From: JBDTRY01 sp039931435
Lineage (GTDB): Bacteria > Acidobacteriota > Thermoanaerobaculia > Gp7-AA8
Reading direction: 5' to 3'
DNA: 64,000 nucleotides
Assembly (NCBI GenBank): GCA_039931435.1
Contig: JBDTRY010000001.1
Location: 29,831-93,830 of the forward strand
Position numbers and translations under genes: made by a program. The notes below the pieces were generated by a model. That model was not told the DNA's origin and ran no database searches. It saw only the letters and a list, made by a program, of their open reading frames with translations. Below, piece after piece: positions 42,415 to 51,770 of the stretch; position 1 is the first letter of the stretch, and every line of letters begins with the position of its first letter.

Positions 42415-43782
42415 ATGCCCCGACGAAGATCAGGTACAGAGAAGGTTCGCCCGGACCCGGGCCCGGAAACTCATGAACGATGGCTCTGGCGTGTCGTGGC
42501 CCTGCTCGTGCTGGCCATTCCTCTGATGTTTTCACCGAGTGGAAAAGATCTGTTCAACCTGCCCAAGGACATACTCTTTCGGGCAGGAATGATCGCCATC
42601 GCCGCCATTCTCGTCATGGCCTGGCCGTCAAGCGCGAGCCTATTCTCGCGGCGCGACTGGCGTAAGCCCTCAGTGGCAATCGCCCTCGGTGCCCTCGCCT
42701 GGACTGCAGTGGCCGCTGTGTTCTCGAGCGATCGAGGCATCAGCGCCGTTTCGCTGGCCACCACTGCAGCCCTGACTCTGTTTTATCTGCTCACGCTCCG
42801 TCTTGCAGTGAGGCAGGAACTGCAGGCCATATGGCTTCTTCTCGTTCCGGCGATTCTGAACGCACTCATGGTCATGATGCAGGAGTCGGGACTGCAGCCG
42901 CTGAACGTAGAAAGACTCAGCTACGATCCTCATCTTTCCACGACGGGATTTCTGGGAAATCCGAATGTAGCCGGAGCATTTCTGACGGGCCCGGCTCTTG
43001 CCGCCGTCGCCCTCGCTGTGGCCACGCGCGGCCGGCGTCGTTACGTGGCGCTGGCAACGGCTGCGGTTCTCCTGGTGGGAATCCTTGCCAGCCGCACGCT
43101 CACCTCTCTTCTTGCCTACGGCACTGGCATGGCAGCCATGGTTGCCGTTTCATCGTGGCGAATGGCTCTCAAACTGGCCGCCCCGGCGCTCATCGCCGCA
43201 GTCATCTTCATCAATCTTTACGCGCCACTTCGTTACCGTGTGCGCAGTCTCATCCACAGCGCCCGGACCGGCGAATACAACCTGCTCCTCACGAACCGTC
43301 TCACGCCATTCCTCGCTGCCGGAACGATGGCAGCGGACCATCCTCTGCTGGGGATCGGTCCCGGTACATTCGGCCACCATTACTTTGACTACAAAATCCT
43401 GGCGGAGGCCCGTCATCCGGGGCTTGTCACCGACATCCAACGTTCGAGCTGGTCGTTCAGTTTCAGCGAGGTCCACAACGATCATCTGGAAGTGCTCGCT
43501 GAGACCGGCCTCCCGGGATACCTGCTCTTTCTCGGCGCCCTTTTCATTCTGGCAGCCGGCTCCCTTCCAGAACTGGATCAGAGACTGCGTGTACTCACCG
43601 GAGCCGATCCGCCGGTCCCGTCCGGAGATTCGCGGCGTCTGCACTTTGCAAGAATTCTGGCGCTGCCGCTGGTGGCGTCATTTTTCGTGCTGGCACTTGC
43701 ACAATTTCCGCTGCAGTTGATCAGCACGGCTACCGCTTATCTTTTTCTCGCCGCCCTCTGCCGCTCCTGGTGCGGATGGTGA
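42415..43782 (+). CDS. O-antigen ligase/polymerase-like membrane protein (Wzy/WaaL family)
   Basis: This 455-residue protein has about 11-12 hydrophobic segments and a large extracytoplasmic loop around 280-365. The loop contains the Wzy_C/WaaL-type signature 'HPLLGIGPGTFGHHYFDYK' and 'FSEVHNDHLEVLAETGLPGYLLF' with the conserved His in 'HNDHLE'. It polymerises or ligates lipid-linked glycans in the periplasm. It is the first rightward gene of the polysaccharide region and overlaps the following TPR gene. Confidence 0.88.
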   Translation: MPRRRSGTEKVRPDPGPETHERWLWRVVALLVLAIPLMFSPSGKDLFNLPKDILFRAGMIAIAAILVMAWPSSASLFSRRDWRKPSVAIALGALAWTAVAAVFSSDRGISAVSLATTAALTLFYLLTLRLAVRQELQAIWLLLVPAILNALMVMMQESGLQPLNVERLSYDPHLSTTGFLGNPNVAGAFLTGPALAAVALAVATRGRRRYVALATAAVLLVGILASRTLTSLLAYGTGMAAMVAVSSWRMALKLAAPALIAAVIFINLYAPLRYRVRSLIHSARTGEYNLLLTNRLTPFLAAGTMAADHPLLGIGPGTFGHHYFDYKILAEARHPGLVTDIQRSSWSFSFSEVHNDHLEVLAETGLPGYLLFLGALFILAAGSLPELDQRLRVLTGADPPVPSGDSRRLHFARILALPLVASFFVLALAQFPLQLISTATAYLFLAALCRSWCGW

Positions 43783-44297
43783 AAGCAGCTCGCGTCGTTG
43801 CCTCGGCCGCGGTCATCGTCTATTCAGCCTGGCTTGGCTATCGGCTGTGCGTCGTCCCCTACCGATGCAACCTTGAGGAGAAGCGGATCGAGGGCCTGAC
43901 CGTCGAGTCCATGCAATCGAGCGGGGCCTCCTCCGTCGTTCGAGCGCGACAGAACCTCGAGGAGCTGGACTCCCGGACCTCGTGTGCCGATCAGAACATC
44001 TTCATGATCCGCGCGGCAAACCTCAGGACACTGGGGCGAATCGACGAATCGATCGTCATGTACAAATCCGCGTTGGCTGAGGAGAAGCGACCCGAAGTCT
44101 ACTTTCAGCTTGGTATGGCCGAGTTTGCGGCCGGGCAGAGAAACGCCGCGGTCGACAGCTTCGTCCAGACTCTGCTTTTCCAGCCATCGCTGGAGATGGA
44201 GGTTCCTGCTGAACTTCGCAGTGAGGTGCGAGGGAAGGTCGAAAGCGAAAGGGCCCTGCGCGCTGCATCATCTCCGAAAATGCGAACGGACATCTAG
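43776..44297 (+). CDS. Membrane-anchored TPR-like small protein
   Basis: This 173-residue protein has an N-terminal transmembrane helix or signal anchor ('[20 protein letters not shown]') and then TPR-like helices ('[30 protein letters not shown]', '[20 protein letters not shown]'). Cys pairs lie in the N-terminal part. A GTG at 43770 is an equally possible start. It overlaps the O-antigen ligase gene and its 3' end overlaps the end of wecB, on the opposite strand, by 30 bases. It probably assists the polymerase or ligase; specific role unknown. Confidence 0.75.
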   Translation: MVKAARVVASAAVIVYSAWLGYRLCVVPYRCNLEEKRIEGLTVESMQSSGASSVVRARQNLEELDSRTSCADQNIFMIRAANLRTLGRIDESIVMYKSALAEEKRPEVYFQLGMAEFAAGQRNAAVDSFVQTLLFQPSLEMEVPAELRSEVRGKVESERALRAASSPKMRTDI

Positions 44298-45431
44298 TCT
44301 CCGTAGCACATCGGCAATTCTTTCCGAGGCTTTGCCGTCGCCGTAGGGATTGTGGGCCTGGCTCATGGCCAGGTAGTGCCCGTCCTCATTCAGCAGGCGC
44401 CCCGCCTCCTCGACGATTGTCTCGACGTCTGTTCCCACCAGCCGCACGGTGCCCGCTGTCACTGCCTCGGGACGCTCGGTGGTCTGGCGCATCACCAGGA
44501 CCGGTTTTCCCAGACTCGGCGCCTCCTCCTGAATGCCACCGGAATCAGTGAGGATGAATGCGCAACGGCGCATGAGGCTGACGATGGGCAGGTAATCCAC
44601 CGGCTCGATCAGGTGAATACGCCCGCCCCTCCGAGCAGAGCCGCTGCCCAGGATCCGGCGCACAGGCTCCTGGACGTTGGGGTTGAGATGGACGGGATAA
44701 ACGATCTCCACGTCCTCGTTCTCACGGGCAATCCGATCCAGCGCCGCGCAGATTGATTCGAAACCTTCGCCGAAGTTCTCCCGCCGGTGGCCCGTGACCA
44801 GAATGAGGCGACGGGCGGGGTCCAGCCACTGGAACTGCTTCGCCAGCTCCTCCTGCACTTCCGGATGTTCATCGATGTAGATGACGGTCTGCAGGAGGGC
44901 ATCGATGACCGTGTTCCCGGTGACATGAATACGTTCCGGGACGATGCCTTCGCGCAGAAGATTCTCTCGCGAGAGTTCGGTCGGGGCAAAATGGAGGTCC
45001 GCCACCTGTGTCGTCAGCACGCGGTTCACCTCTTCCGGCCAGGGGGCGAAGCGATTGCCCGTACGCAGACCCGCTTCGATATGTCCGAGCGGAATCCTGG
45101 CGTAGAACGACGCCAGTGCGGCGGCGAGGGTTGTGGTCGTGTCCCCCTGCACGAGGACGAGGTCAGGTTTTTCGTCGGACAGAGTGGCACTGACACCAGC
45201 GAGAGCCGCGGAGGCGATCTCGCTGAGACCCTGGTTCCGAGTCATGATCTTAAGATCCACGTCCGGACGAATTTCGAAGAGTCGCAGAACCTGATCGAGC
45301 ATCTGCCGGTGCTGGCCCGTCACGCAGATACGCACCTGGAACTGTCCGGGCTCATCGGTCAGTTTCCGGATCACCGGCGCCATCTTGATGGCCTCGGGTC
45401 GAGTTCCGAAAACAAAGAGAACTTTTTTCAT
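44268..45431 (-). CDS. wecB: UDP-N-acetylglucosamine 2-epimerase (non-hydrolysing)
   Basis: This 387-residue GT-B-fold epimerase makes UDP-ManNAc for surface polysaccharides. Motifs: '[18 protein letters not shown]', '[18 protein letters not shown]', '[19 protein letters not shown]', '[11 protein letters not shown]', '[19 protein letters not shown]' and '[11 protein letters not shown]'. The ATG at 45431 gives the family N-terminus (an open frame extends 18 codons upstream). Its 3' end overlaps the convergent TPR gene. Confidence 0.95.
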   Translation of the reverse strand: MKKVLFVFGTRPEAIKMAPVIRKLTDEPGQFQVRICVTGQHRQMLDQVLRLFEIRPDVDLKIMTRNQGLSEIASAALAGVSATLSDEKPDLVLVQGDTTTTLAAALASFYARIPLGHIEAGLRTGNRFAPWPEEVNRVLTTQVADLHFAPTELSRENLLREGIVPERIHVTGNTVIDALLQTVIYIDEHPEVQEELAKQFQWLDPARRLILVTGHRRENFGEGFESICAALDRIARENEDVEIVYPVHLNPNVQEPVRRILGSGSARRGGRIHLIEPVDYLPIVSLMRRCAFILTDSGGIQEEAPSLGKPVLVMRQTTERPEAVTAGTVRLVGTDVETIVEEAGRLLNEDGHYLAMSQAHNPYGDGKASERIADVLRRLDVRSHFRR

Positions 45432-45561
45432 GACGGATTCGCGAGCGAACACCGGCCAGCTTCGCGCCCATGGACGATATCGCAACTGGCCGGTCTACCG
45501 CTGACAGGTCTTGTCAGCAGCACCTGCTTCGTCAATCGGCAGCGACGGCTGGGTTCTTCGG

Positions 45562-45567
45562 TATAGT
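45562..45567 (+). promoter_or_regulatory. Candidate -10 box upstream of the 45621 glycosyltransferase gene
   Basis: TATAGT (5/6) lies in the 189-base divergent region shared with wecB, followed by the interrupted inverted repeat GGATTCAAATCC. -35 unclear. Confidence 0.25.
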
Positions 45568-45620
45568 GGATTCAAATCCCCCTGGCCGCGAGAACTGAAA
45601 CGTGGAATGACGGAGAGCTG

Positions 45621-47750
45621 ATGCCGGATGCGTTTCGTGAAGACGAAGTGAGCGTCCCTTCGCTGCCCTTGCGCATTCTCTTCGCCGGCTGGTTGCTCGG
45701 CATCACGGGCTTCGGGTTCGTCAATGCCTGGTTGCAGCTCTCCCATCTGTCACCCCGCATCCTCGGCTACGACTACAGGTTCGCGCTCTACTGGGTCATC
45801 GCAGCCGCGATTGCCGCAATCTTCCTCGCACCTGGAAAGACGCGCCCTTACGTTTTCACCATCCTCGCAGCCCTGCTCGTTTCTTCTTCCGCGGCCATGA
45901 TCGTCCTGTCCGGTGAGCTTGCCGGTGTAGCGAGCGGCCTCGCTGCTCTGCTGGCCGCGGGTGGACTCGGTTCGGCAGGCTTCGGACGGCTGCCCTCGTC
46001 TGCCGCTGGCCACTCCGTTCGCTTTGCTGCCGGCATGGCCCTGCTGGGCATGACCAGCATTTTTCTGGCCCGGTTTCACCTGCTGCGCGCTGCTTTGCTC
46101 TGGCCCCTCATTCTCCTCTTTGCGGCGTACGGAGCAACGACGCTGCTGCGTTCCTTCAACCCCGCTACGTTTCTCCGCTGCTGGCCGTGCCAATACGAAT
46201 CCTGCCTCCTCCTGATCATGGGCGGGCTGTTCGCATTGGCGAACTTCACCTGGGTGATCTCGCCGGAGTTGAAGTTCGACGCACTCAACTACCACCTGCC
46301 GGTCGCTCAGGCCTACGCCGCGAGCGGAGGTATCGTCGAGCTGTCGAACAACGTGCACGCCTACAACGCCGGACTGGCCGAGAGTGTCTTCGCGATCGCG
46401 CTCTCCATCTCCGGACAGACCGCCGTAAAGATTCTGGTCTTCTTCGTCAGCGTTCTTGCAGCGTGTGCCATCGGTCTGATCGCCAGCCGTGTTGCAGGGA
46501 CAAAAGCAGGCGTGCGAGGGGCCGTTCTGTTTCTCACTGTTCCGCTCATCGGCTGGGAGAGCAGTACCACTGATGTGGAGCTTTTTCTCTGTCTCTTTCT
46601 CTGTGGCGCGGTCCTCGCGCTGCTCGATTTCGCAGGGAGCGGTATCGGAATCACTGCATTCGCAATTCTCGCCGGCGCAGCGCTGGGAACGAAAATCCTG
46701 GCGCTTATGGCCATGCCCGTGCTGCTCTGCTGGCTCGTATGGATCCTCTGGCGCCACGATGAATCAGCAGTATCCAGGCTGCTCTCGCTCGCAGCGACCC
46801 TGGCACTTGTGGCCGCCTTCGCTGTGCCCTGGTACGCCGTTCGATACCATTTCACCGGAGATCCCGTTTTTCCCTACTACGCGAACATTTTTCCAACCCG
46901 AACGCCGGTACTGGAGTGGGAAAACCATGTGGTCGACGCGTTCCGGCTCAGGCCCACGCCGTTGAACATCCTGAAGATCCCATGGCTGGCAACGTTCCAG
47001 AGCGCCAGATTTTCGGAATCGGGACTGCTGAACGGCGGCATGGGACTGATGCTTCTGGTGCTCTTTCCGTGGGGATTGCGGCTGGTCTCCGACAAAAGGG
47101 CTCAGAGGCGATGGCTTCTGGCGCTGGCAGCGAGCACGTACATCATCTGGAGCCTCGTTTTCTGCTATGCGCGGTTCTACGTGCCGGTTCTGCCGTGGGT
47201 GACGATCGGAGGGGTCCTGGTGCTGGCCTGTTACGCCGGGGGACGAAACCTCAGCGTTCTGATCTCCTCCGTCGTGATTCTCATCGTTCTCCTCCAGGGA
47301 ATCGTCATGCCCGCCGTCTACTGGGAAATCTTCGAGCGATTCCCCTTTAGCCGCGCCTTTGGACAGGAAACCCGGGAGTCGCTCATCGGAAGATCGCAGC
47401 GAGCCTGGGGCGCCGGGCAGTACATCAATGAACACACCGATCCGGATGAACCGGTCGTCTCCCGAGGACTGGATCGCGTTCGCTTTTATGTCCACGCCAA
47501 CATCCGCACCTGGCAGTGGGATGCGCCGCTGCACGAACAGATCAATGCCAGCTCCGACAGATCCATCGCCGAGAGTCTCCGCCGCCTCGGCGTACGCTAT
47601 GTCGTTCTGGACGAATGGACTCCGGCTCAGTCCGAGCCCTACAGCCGCCCTTCGTTCCTGGCGTCTTACACGACAAAAGTTTATGACAACGAACACCTGA
47701 CCATCTATCTCCTGCGGCGAGATGAACCGAGTCGAGCGCGGCCTGACTGA
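45621..47750 (+). CDS. Large GT39-like membrane glycosyltransferase
   Basis: This 709-residue protein has about 13 hydrophobic segments. The loop 'WVISPELKFDALNYHLPVAQAY' carries the acidic residue and 'YHLP' found in PMT/ArnT-like GT-C enzymes of this kind. A soluble C-terminal tail of about 110 residues has 'YINEHTDPDEPVVSRGLDRV' and 'LGVRYVVLDEWTP', typical of the periplasmic domain of GT-C proteins. It uses a polyprenyl-phosphate sugar to modify a periplasmic acceptor. The start ATG has a GGAGAG ribosome-binding site. It converges with the next gene, 34 bases apart. Confidence 0.85.
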   Translation: MPDAFREDEVSVPSLPLRILFAGWLLGITGFGFVNAWLQLSHLSPRILGYDYRFALYWVIAAAIAAIFLAPGKTRPYVFTILAALLVSSSAAMIVLSGELAGVASGLAALLAAGGLGSAGFGRLPSSAAGHSVRFAAGMALLGMTSIFLARFHLLRAALLWPLILLFAAYGATTLLRSFNPATFLRCWPCQYESCLLLIMGGLFALANFTWVISPELKFDALNYHLPVAQAYAASGGIVELSNNVHAYNAGLAESVFAIALSISGQTAVKILVFFVSVLAACAIGLIASRVAGTKAGVRGAVLFLTVPLIGWESSTTDVELFLCLFLCGAVLALLDFAGSGIGITAFAILAGAALGTKILALMAMPVLLCWLVWILWRHDESAVSRLLSLAATLALVAAFAVPWYAVRYHFTGDPVFPYYANIFPTRTPVLEWENHVVDAFRLRPTPLNILKIPWLATFQSARFSESGLLNGGMGLMLLVLFPWGLRLVSDKRAQRRWLLALAASTYIIWSLVFCYARFYVPVLPWVTIGGVLVLACYAGGRNLSVLISSVVILIVLLQGIVMPAVYWEIFERFPFSRAFGQETRESLIGRSQRAWGAGQYINEHTDPDEPVVSRGLDRVRFYVHANIRTWQWDAPLHEQINASSDRSIAESLRRLGVRYVVLDEWTPAQSEPYSRPSFLASYTTKVYDNEHLTIYLLRRDEPSRARPD

Positions 47751-47784
47751 CAAGCGCGGCGAGTTTCTACAGCATGATTTCGCA

Positions 47785-49863
47785 TCACCCACGGTGCTGG
47801 TGCGCTTCCCAGGTCGTGGCCCACTTTTCCTCGTAGTACTTCTGATTGCGATCCCAGATCTGCTGATACTCGGTCTGCGAGAGCTTCTTGAACGACGCCT
47901 GACCGAAGTGATGCACGAAGGCATCTTCGACGCATACCACGCGATGGCCGGCCAGGCGCACGCGATGCGAGTAATCGTCGTCCTCGAACATGCCCATGCC
48001 GAACTGTTCGTCGAGCATGCCCACCGCGGTGAAAACATCGCGGCGCATGGCCACGCAGTACATCGCTGCCACACGGATGTCGAAGAACTGGCCCTCCCGC
48101 TGCCGGGTGTAGTTCTCCGCGAATTGCTCCATCGCCGAAAGATCGATGTACGTCACCGGCACTTTGGATTCATTCCCGGAGAAGTTCGTAACGCTGTTCA
48201 CCAGACCGATCTCGGGCTTCGGAAGATGCCGGACCAGCTTCGACAGCCAGCCGTTCGGCACAACCGTGTCATTGTTAAGTAAAACAAGGTAGTCCCCGTT
48301 GGCTACGGACAGCCCCTGATTGTTGGCGCGCGCAAACCCATGATTCTCGGAATTCAGAATCACTTTCACATTCTCGTGAGTCCGTTCCATATCTTTCAGG
48401 TACGCCGGCGTCCCGTCGTCCGAGGCATTATCGACGACGATCACCTCGAAGTTCGGCCAGAGGGTGTTCCTGTAGACGCTGTCGAGGCAGAGCTGTGTGT
48501 ATTCCAGATTGTTGAAGGTAACGATGACGACACTGATCCCGGGATGCGTGCGGCGAATGCCGTCCTTGATCCGAGTGACCCGCTCAGTCCAGGTATTCTG
48601 TCGTGCCATCTCTATTCGTCTCTCCACGATGCCTGGATCGGATTCCTCGATGGCCAGGTCCACCTTCCGCACGAAGTCGTCGTCATCGGTCGCGATATAG
48701 AGAAGGTCCTCGTAGGGATAGAGCTCGGGCATGCGCGGCGCCACGACAGGTTTTCCCTGACTGATGTACTCGTAAAACTTCACCGGATCAGTGGCCTCGG
48801 TGATTGCATTCACCTTGAAGGGAATGATGCAGGCGTCGAAGTGCCGCAGATAGGCCGGCATCAGTTCGTAAGGTTTCTGCCCGAGCAATCGGACATTGGA
48901 CATCCCCTGCAGTTCTTCAACCGCTACCCCAAAGACGCCGCCCAGCAGCACAAAGGTAATATCGCTCCGTTCAGCTGCCAGCTTTTTCATCAGATCGAGA
49001 TCGAACCACTCGGCGATGGCCCCGAAGTAGCCAACGATGGGTCCTTCAATCGCCGAGAGCAGCTCGTTGCGCTTCGGATTGTGGAAGTGTTCGAAATCGG
49101 CGGCGTTGCGGGCCAGAACCGTGTTGGCGTTCAGGGGCGCGTACTTGTCCCAGAGCTGCTGACCGGAGACCACGAGCAGGTCGGTGGCCACCAGCAGACG
49201 CTGCTCCTCGACCAGGAGATCGGGATGCATTCCGGGGAAATTGTCCCACTCGTCCATGCAGTCATAGACGATGCGCCATCCGAATTCTTCGCGCGCAGCA
49301 TAGGCAGCGGGAGCCCATGTGGCGACCTGGACCACCGAAACGGCGCAATTGATGTCGAAGTCGGCGCGGAGAGCGCGGACATCGTGCATGATCGAAGAGA
49401 CGACGTTTCCCGCAAGAGATCCGGCGTATGGATCGACCCAGCGCGTGGACGCCAGCTGGACCTCCCAGACGTTCTCGCGCAGTGATTGAATGGCGTAGGG
49501 CGCCCTTCGACCCCGCGGGAAGCGCGTGGTGCTGATGTAGAAGATCCGGTGTCCCTGCCGCGCGAACTGGGACATCACCTGTTGCGGGCGTTGCCAGCGG
49601 AAGTCCCAGTCGATGATGGAAAAACAGATGACGTCGTACTTTGCGGGCCGTGTCTCTCCGCGGTTCGTTCGCACCTGTTCGCCCGCAGTGAGGTAGCGGC
49701 GCTCGTCCACACGGGGCCCGAGAAATGTCGCCTCCGGTGCGCTGATGACCTGGTTCGGATCCCAGAACCTCTTCAGATACCGCTTCACGGAACGCGGAAA
49801 AATCCTGCGCAGAAAGCGCAGGGCCACTGCCTGCGTTCGGAGAAAAAGGACGTTCGCGTTCAT
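47785..49863 (-). CDS. Two-domain glycosyltransferase (GT4-like + GT2)
   Basis: From the ATG at 49863 (692 residues), residues about 70-400 form a GT-B/GT4-like domain ('KYDVICFSIIDWDFRWQRPQQVM', 'WRIVYDCMDEWDNFPG', 'IVGYFGAIAEWFDLDLMKKL', 'FYEYISQGKPVVAPRMPEL'). Residues about 430-680 form a GT2 domain ('SVVIVTFNNLEYTQLCLDSVY', 'VIVVDNASDDGT', 'FARANNQGLSVANGDYLVLLNNDTV', 'EDDDYSHRVRLAG'). Such bifunctional proteins add successive sugars. Upstream codons open to 50280 overlap the ABC ATPase gene and are not protein-like, so they are rejected. It follows the Wzt-like gene by 49 bases. Confidence 0.88.
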   Translation of the reverse strand: MNANVLFLRTQAVALRFLRRIFPRSVKRYLKRFWDPNQVISAPEATFLGPRVDERRYLTAGEQVRTNRGETRPAKYDVICFSIIDWDFRWQRPQQVMSQFARQGHRIFYISTTRFPRGRRAPYAIQSLRENVWEVQLASTRWVDPYAGSLAGNVVSSIMHDVRALRADFDINCAVSVVQVATWAPAAYAAREEFGWRIVYDCMDEWDNFPGMHPDLLVEEQRLLVATDLLVVSGQQLWDKYAPLNANTVLARNAADFEHFHNPKRNELLSAIEGPIVGYFGAIAEWFDLDLMKKLAAERSDITFVLLGGVFGVAVEELQGMSNVRLLGQKPYELMPAYLRHFDACIIPFKVNAITEATDPVKFYEYISQGKPVVAPRMPELYPYEDLLYIATDDDDFVRKVDLAIEESDPGIVERRIEMARQNTWTERVTRIKDGIRRTHPGISVVIVTFNNLEYTQLCLDSVYRNTLWPNFEVIVVDNASDDGTPAYLKDMERTHENVKVILNSENHGFARANNQGLSVANGDYLVLLNNDTVVPNGWLSKLVRHLPKPEIGLVNSVTNFSGNESKVPVTYIDLSAMEQFAENYTRQREGQFFDIRVAAMYCVAMRRDVFTAVGMLDEQFGMGMFEDDDYSHRVRLAGHRVVCVEDAFVHHFGQASFKKLSQTEYQQIWDRNQKYYEEKWATTWEAHQHRG

Positions 49864-49912
49864 CGTCGAGACTCGGCCGGAGACGGCGAGACCGGGTGCG
49901 CGGGAGCCGGGA

Positions 49913-50719
49913 TCATGAAACTCCGGCGGGGCTCGGTGCTTCAGAATGTTCAACGAGAGCCGGCGCTGTCGCTTCCAGGTATTGCGCCACCACTTCGCTG
50001 GCCGGACCGTAGGCCATAGCCTCACCATGAGCGATCCAGATGGCGTTGGTACAGAGTTCTTCGACCGTGTCCAGATCGTGCGAAACGAGCATGATGGTCG
50101 TACCGCGATTCCAGAAATTGAGAATGCGGTCTTTGCACTTCTGCTGAAACGAGGCGTCCCCGACCGAGAGAATCTCGTCGAGGAGGAGTACATCTGGATC
50201 AATGGTGGTGGCAATGGCGAAGGCCAGACGAGAAACCATTCCCGTGGAATAGGTCCGCAGCGGTGCATCGATAAATTCACCGATGTCCGCGAAATTCACG
50301 ATCTCGTCAACTTTCAGCCGGATCTCCGCTCGCTTCCGTCCCAGCAACGCCCCGTTGAAAAAAATGTTTTCGAGGCCGGTCAGCTCACCGTCGAAGCCGG
50401 TCCCCAACTCGATAAGAGGAGCGATCGACCCGCGGATGACTGCGTACCCGGACGTGGGCGTGATGATCCCGGCGGCCACGCGTAGCAGAGTGGACTTGCC
50501 CGCCCCGTTTGACCCGATCACCCCCAGCGTGTCCCCCGCCGGTATCTGGAATGAAACGTCCTTCAGGGCCATGAACCAGGCGTCCACCTCGTCACGGGTG
50601 CCACCGCGGACCAGCCATTCCTTGAACGTGGGAACGCGCCTGTGAACCAGGGGATGCTTCACGCTGACCTGGTGAAACTCAACAGACTTCGTGCTTGAGC
50701 TCTTTCTGGAGATACTCAT
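49913..50719 (-). CDS. ABC transporter ATP-binding subunit, polysaccharide exporter (Wzt/TagH type)
   Basis: This 268-residue ATPase has Walker A 'GVIGSNGAGKSTLLRV', signature 'LRTYSTGMVSRLAFAIA', Walker B 'PDVLLLDEILSVGD' and H-loop 'MLVSHDLDTV'. 'LIELGTGFDGELTGLENIFFNG' is the hallmark of exporters of O-antigen or teichoic acid. The length is the short form, without the C-terminal glycan-binding domain of the longer Wzt proteins. It pairs with the permease 39 bases upstream. Confidence 0.93.
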   Translation of the reverse strand: MSISRKSSSTKSVEFHQVSVKHPLVHRRVPTFKEWLVRGGTRDEVDAWFMALKDVSFQIPAGDTLGVIGSNGAGKSTLLRVAAGIITPTSGYAVIRGSIAPLIELGTGFDGELTGLENIFFNGALLGRKRAEIRLKVDEIVNFADIGEFIDAPLRTYSTGMVSRLAFAIATTIDPDVLLLDEILSVGDASFQQKCKDRILNFWNRGTTIMLVSHDLDTVEELCTNAIWIAHGEAMAYGPASEVVAQYLEATAPALVEHSEAPSPAGVS

Positions 50720-50758
50720 GGCGCACCCACCCTCACCAGGCCGGCATTTTCGCCACGC

Positions 50759-51616
50759 TCATAGATGGGCATAAAACCTCGGGGAAAGCCGGCGAAAAAT
50801 AGACCAGCCCACAACCAGGGCACCGACCGAGCACCCTAACGCCAGCAGCACCGTGCGCATAGGCGGAATGATTCCATAGTAGATCGGCGCGCGAATCGTC
50901 TCCAGCATGTACCGAAGCGGATTCGGTTTTACCACCCACAGGAACTTCTCCGGGATGATGTCCAGCGGATAGATGATCGGCGTGAGGTACATGAGGGCGG
51001 TCAATCCCACCGTATACATCTCGCGCACATCAACGAAAAACACTGAAATCGAGGACACGGCTAGAGATACACCCAGGGTGAACATGGCCAGCACAACAAA
51101 ACTGATCGGCAGAAAAAGGATGGATATGCGGATCGGCGCCTTGACCCACCACATGATCAGCAACAGGGGGAACATCGACAGAACGAGATTCACCAGGCCC
51201 GAGATCGTCGTGGCCAGAGCAAAAATCGTCTTGGGGGCGCGCACCTGCTTCATGAGCTGCCCGTTCCAGCCCAGACTGGCCATGGCGCCTACAGTTGACT
51301 GGGCAAAGAAGTTCCAACCGATGTACGCGCTGAGAAAGTAGATGTCGTAGTGCACGATCTTGAAGCGAAAGAGCTCGGAGAAAATGATTACGAAGATGAT
51401 CATCAGCAGCAGCGGGTTGAGCATCGTCCAGAGAAATCCGATGAAGGATCGCTTGTACCGGACCGTGAGATCCCGGACGACCAGACTGCGCAGCAGGTGG
51501 CGGTAGGCGGCCAGGTCCCGGCACTCCTCCAGGAGGCCAGTGGCTTCCCCGCCTGCGAAACGGCGTTCGCGGCGTTCCTCGGCGATACTTGTGGCGATGT
51601 CGTCAGTCGTGGTCAT
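50759..51616 (-). CDS. ABC-2 type permease, polysaccharide exporter (Wzm/TagG type)
   Basis: This protein of about 285 residues has six hydrophobic helices. An N-terminal cytoplasmic stretch ends in 'LLRSLVVRDLTVRYKRSFIGFLWTMLNPLLLMII', the standard motif of the family, and the 'LTPIIYPLDIIPEKF' helical hairpin is also diagnostic. It moves the finished undecaprenyl-linked glycan across the inner membrane with the ATPase encoded next. Starts at ATG 51616 or 51700 are both possible; the extra 28 residues look unstructured. It is divergent from the 51771 gene. Confidence 0.92.
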   Translation of the reverse strand: MTTTDDIATSIAEERRERRFAGGEATGLLEECRDLAAYRHLLRSLVVRDLTVRYKRSFIGFLWTMLNPLLLMIIFVIIFSELFRFKIVHYDIYFLSAYIGWNFFAQSTVGAMASLGWNGQLMKQVRAPKTIFALATTISGLVNLVLSMFPLLLIMWWVKAPIRISILFLPISFVVLAMFTLGVSLAVSSISVFFVDVREMYTVGLTALMYLTPIIYPLDIIPEKFLWVVKPNPLRYMLETIRAPIYYGIIPPMRTVLLALGCSVGALVVGWSIFRRLSPRFYAHL

Positions 51617-51770
51617 CAGTAAGGCTGGCCGGCGCGCAAATCGCCGCCGGTAGATCGTGAACAACAGTGGATTGTGAATCATTCGCCCTCTTCCCGCCAC
51701 CGCGGGTCGGCGAGGATTCGAAACCGAGGCGATCCGGCTGGTTCCAGATGAGCTTCCCCTGCTGGATACT

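Noticed and set aside
49864..50280. 139-codon N-terminal extension of the GT4-GT2 gene
   Set aside because: It overlaps the ABC ATPase gene, and its translation is Arg/Ser/Pro-rich and unlike any glycosyltransferase start.
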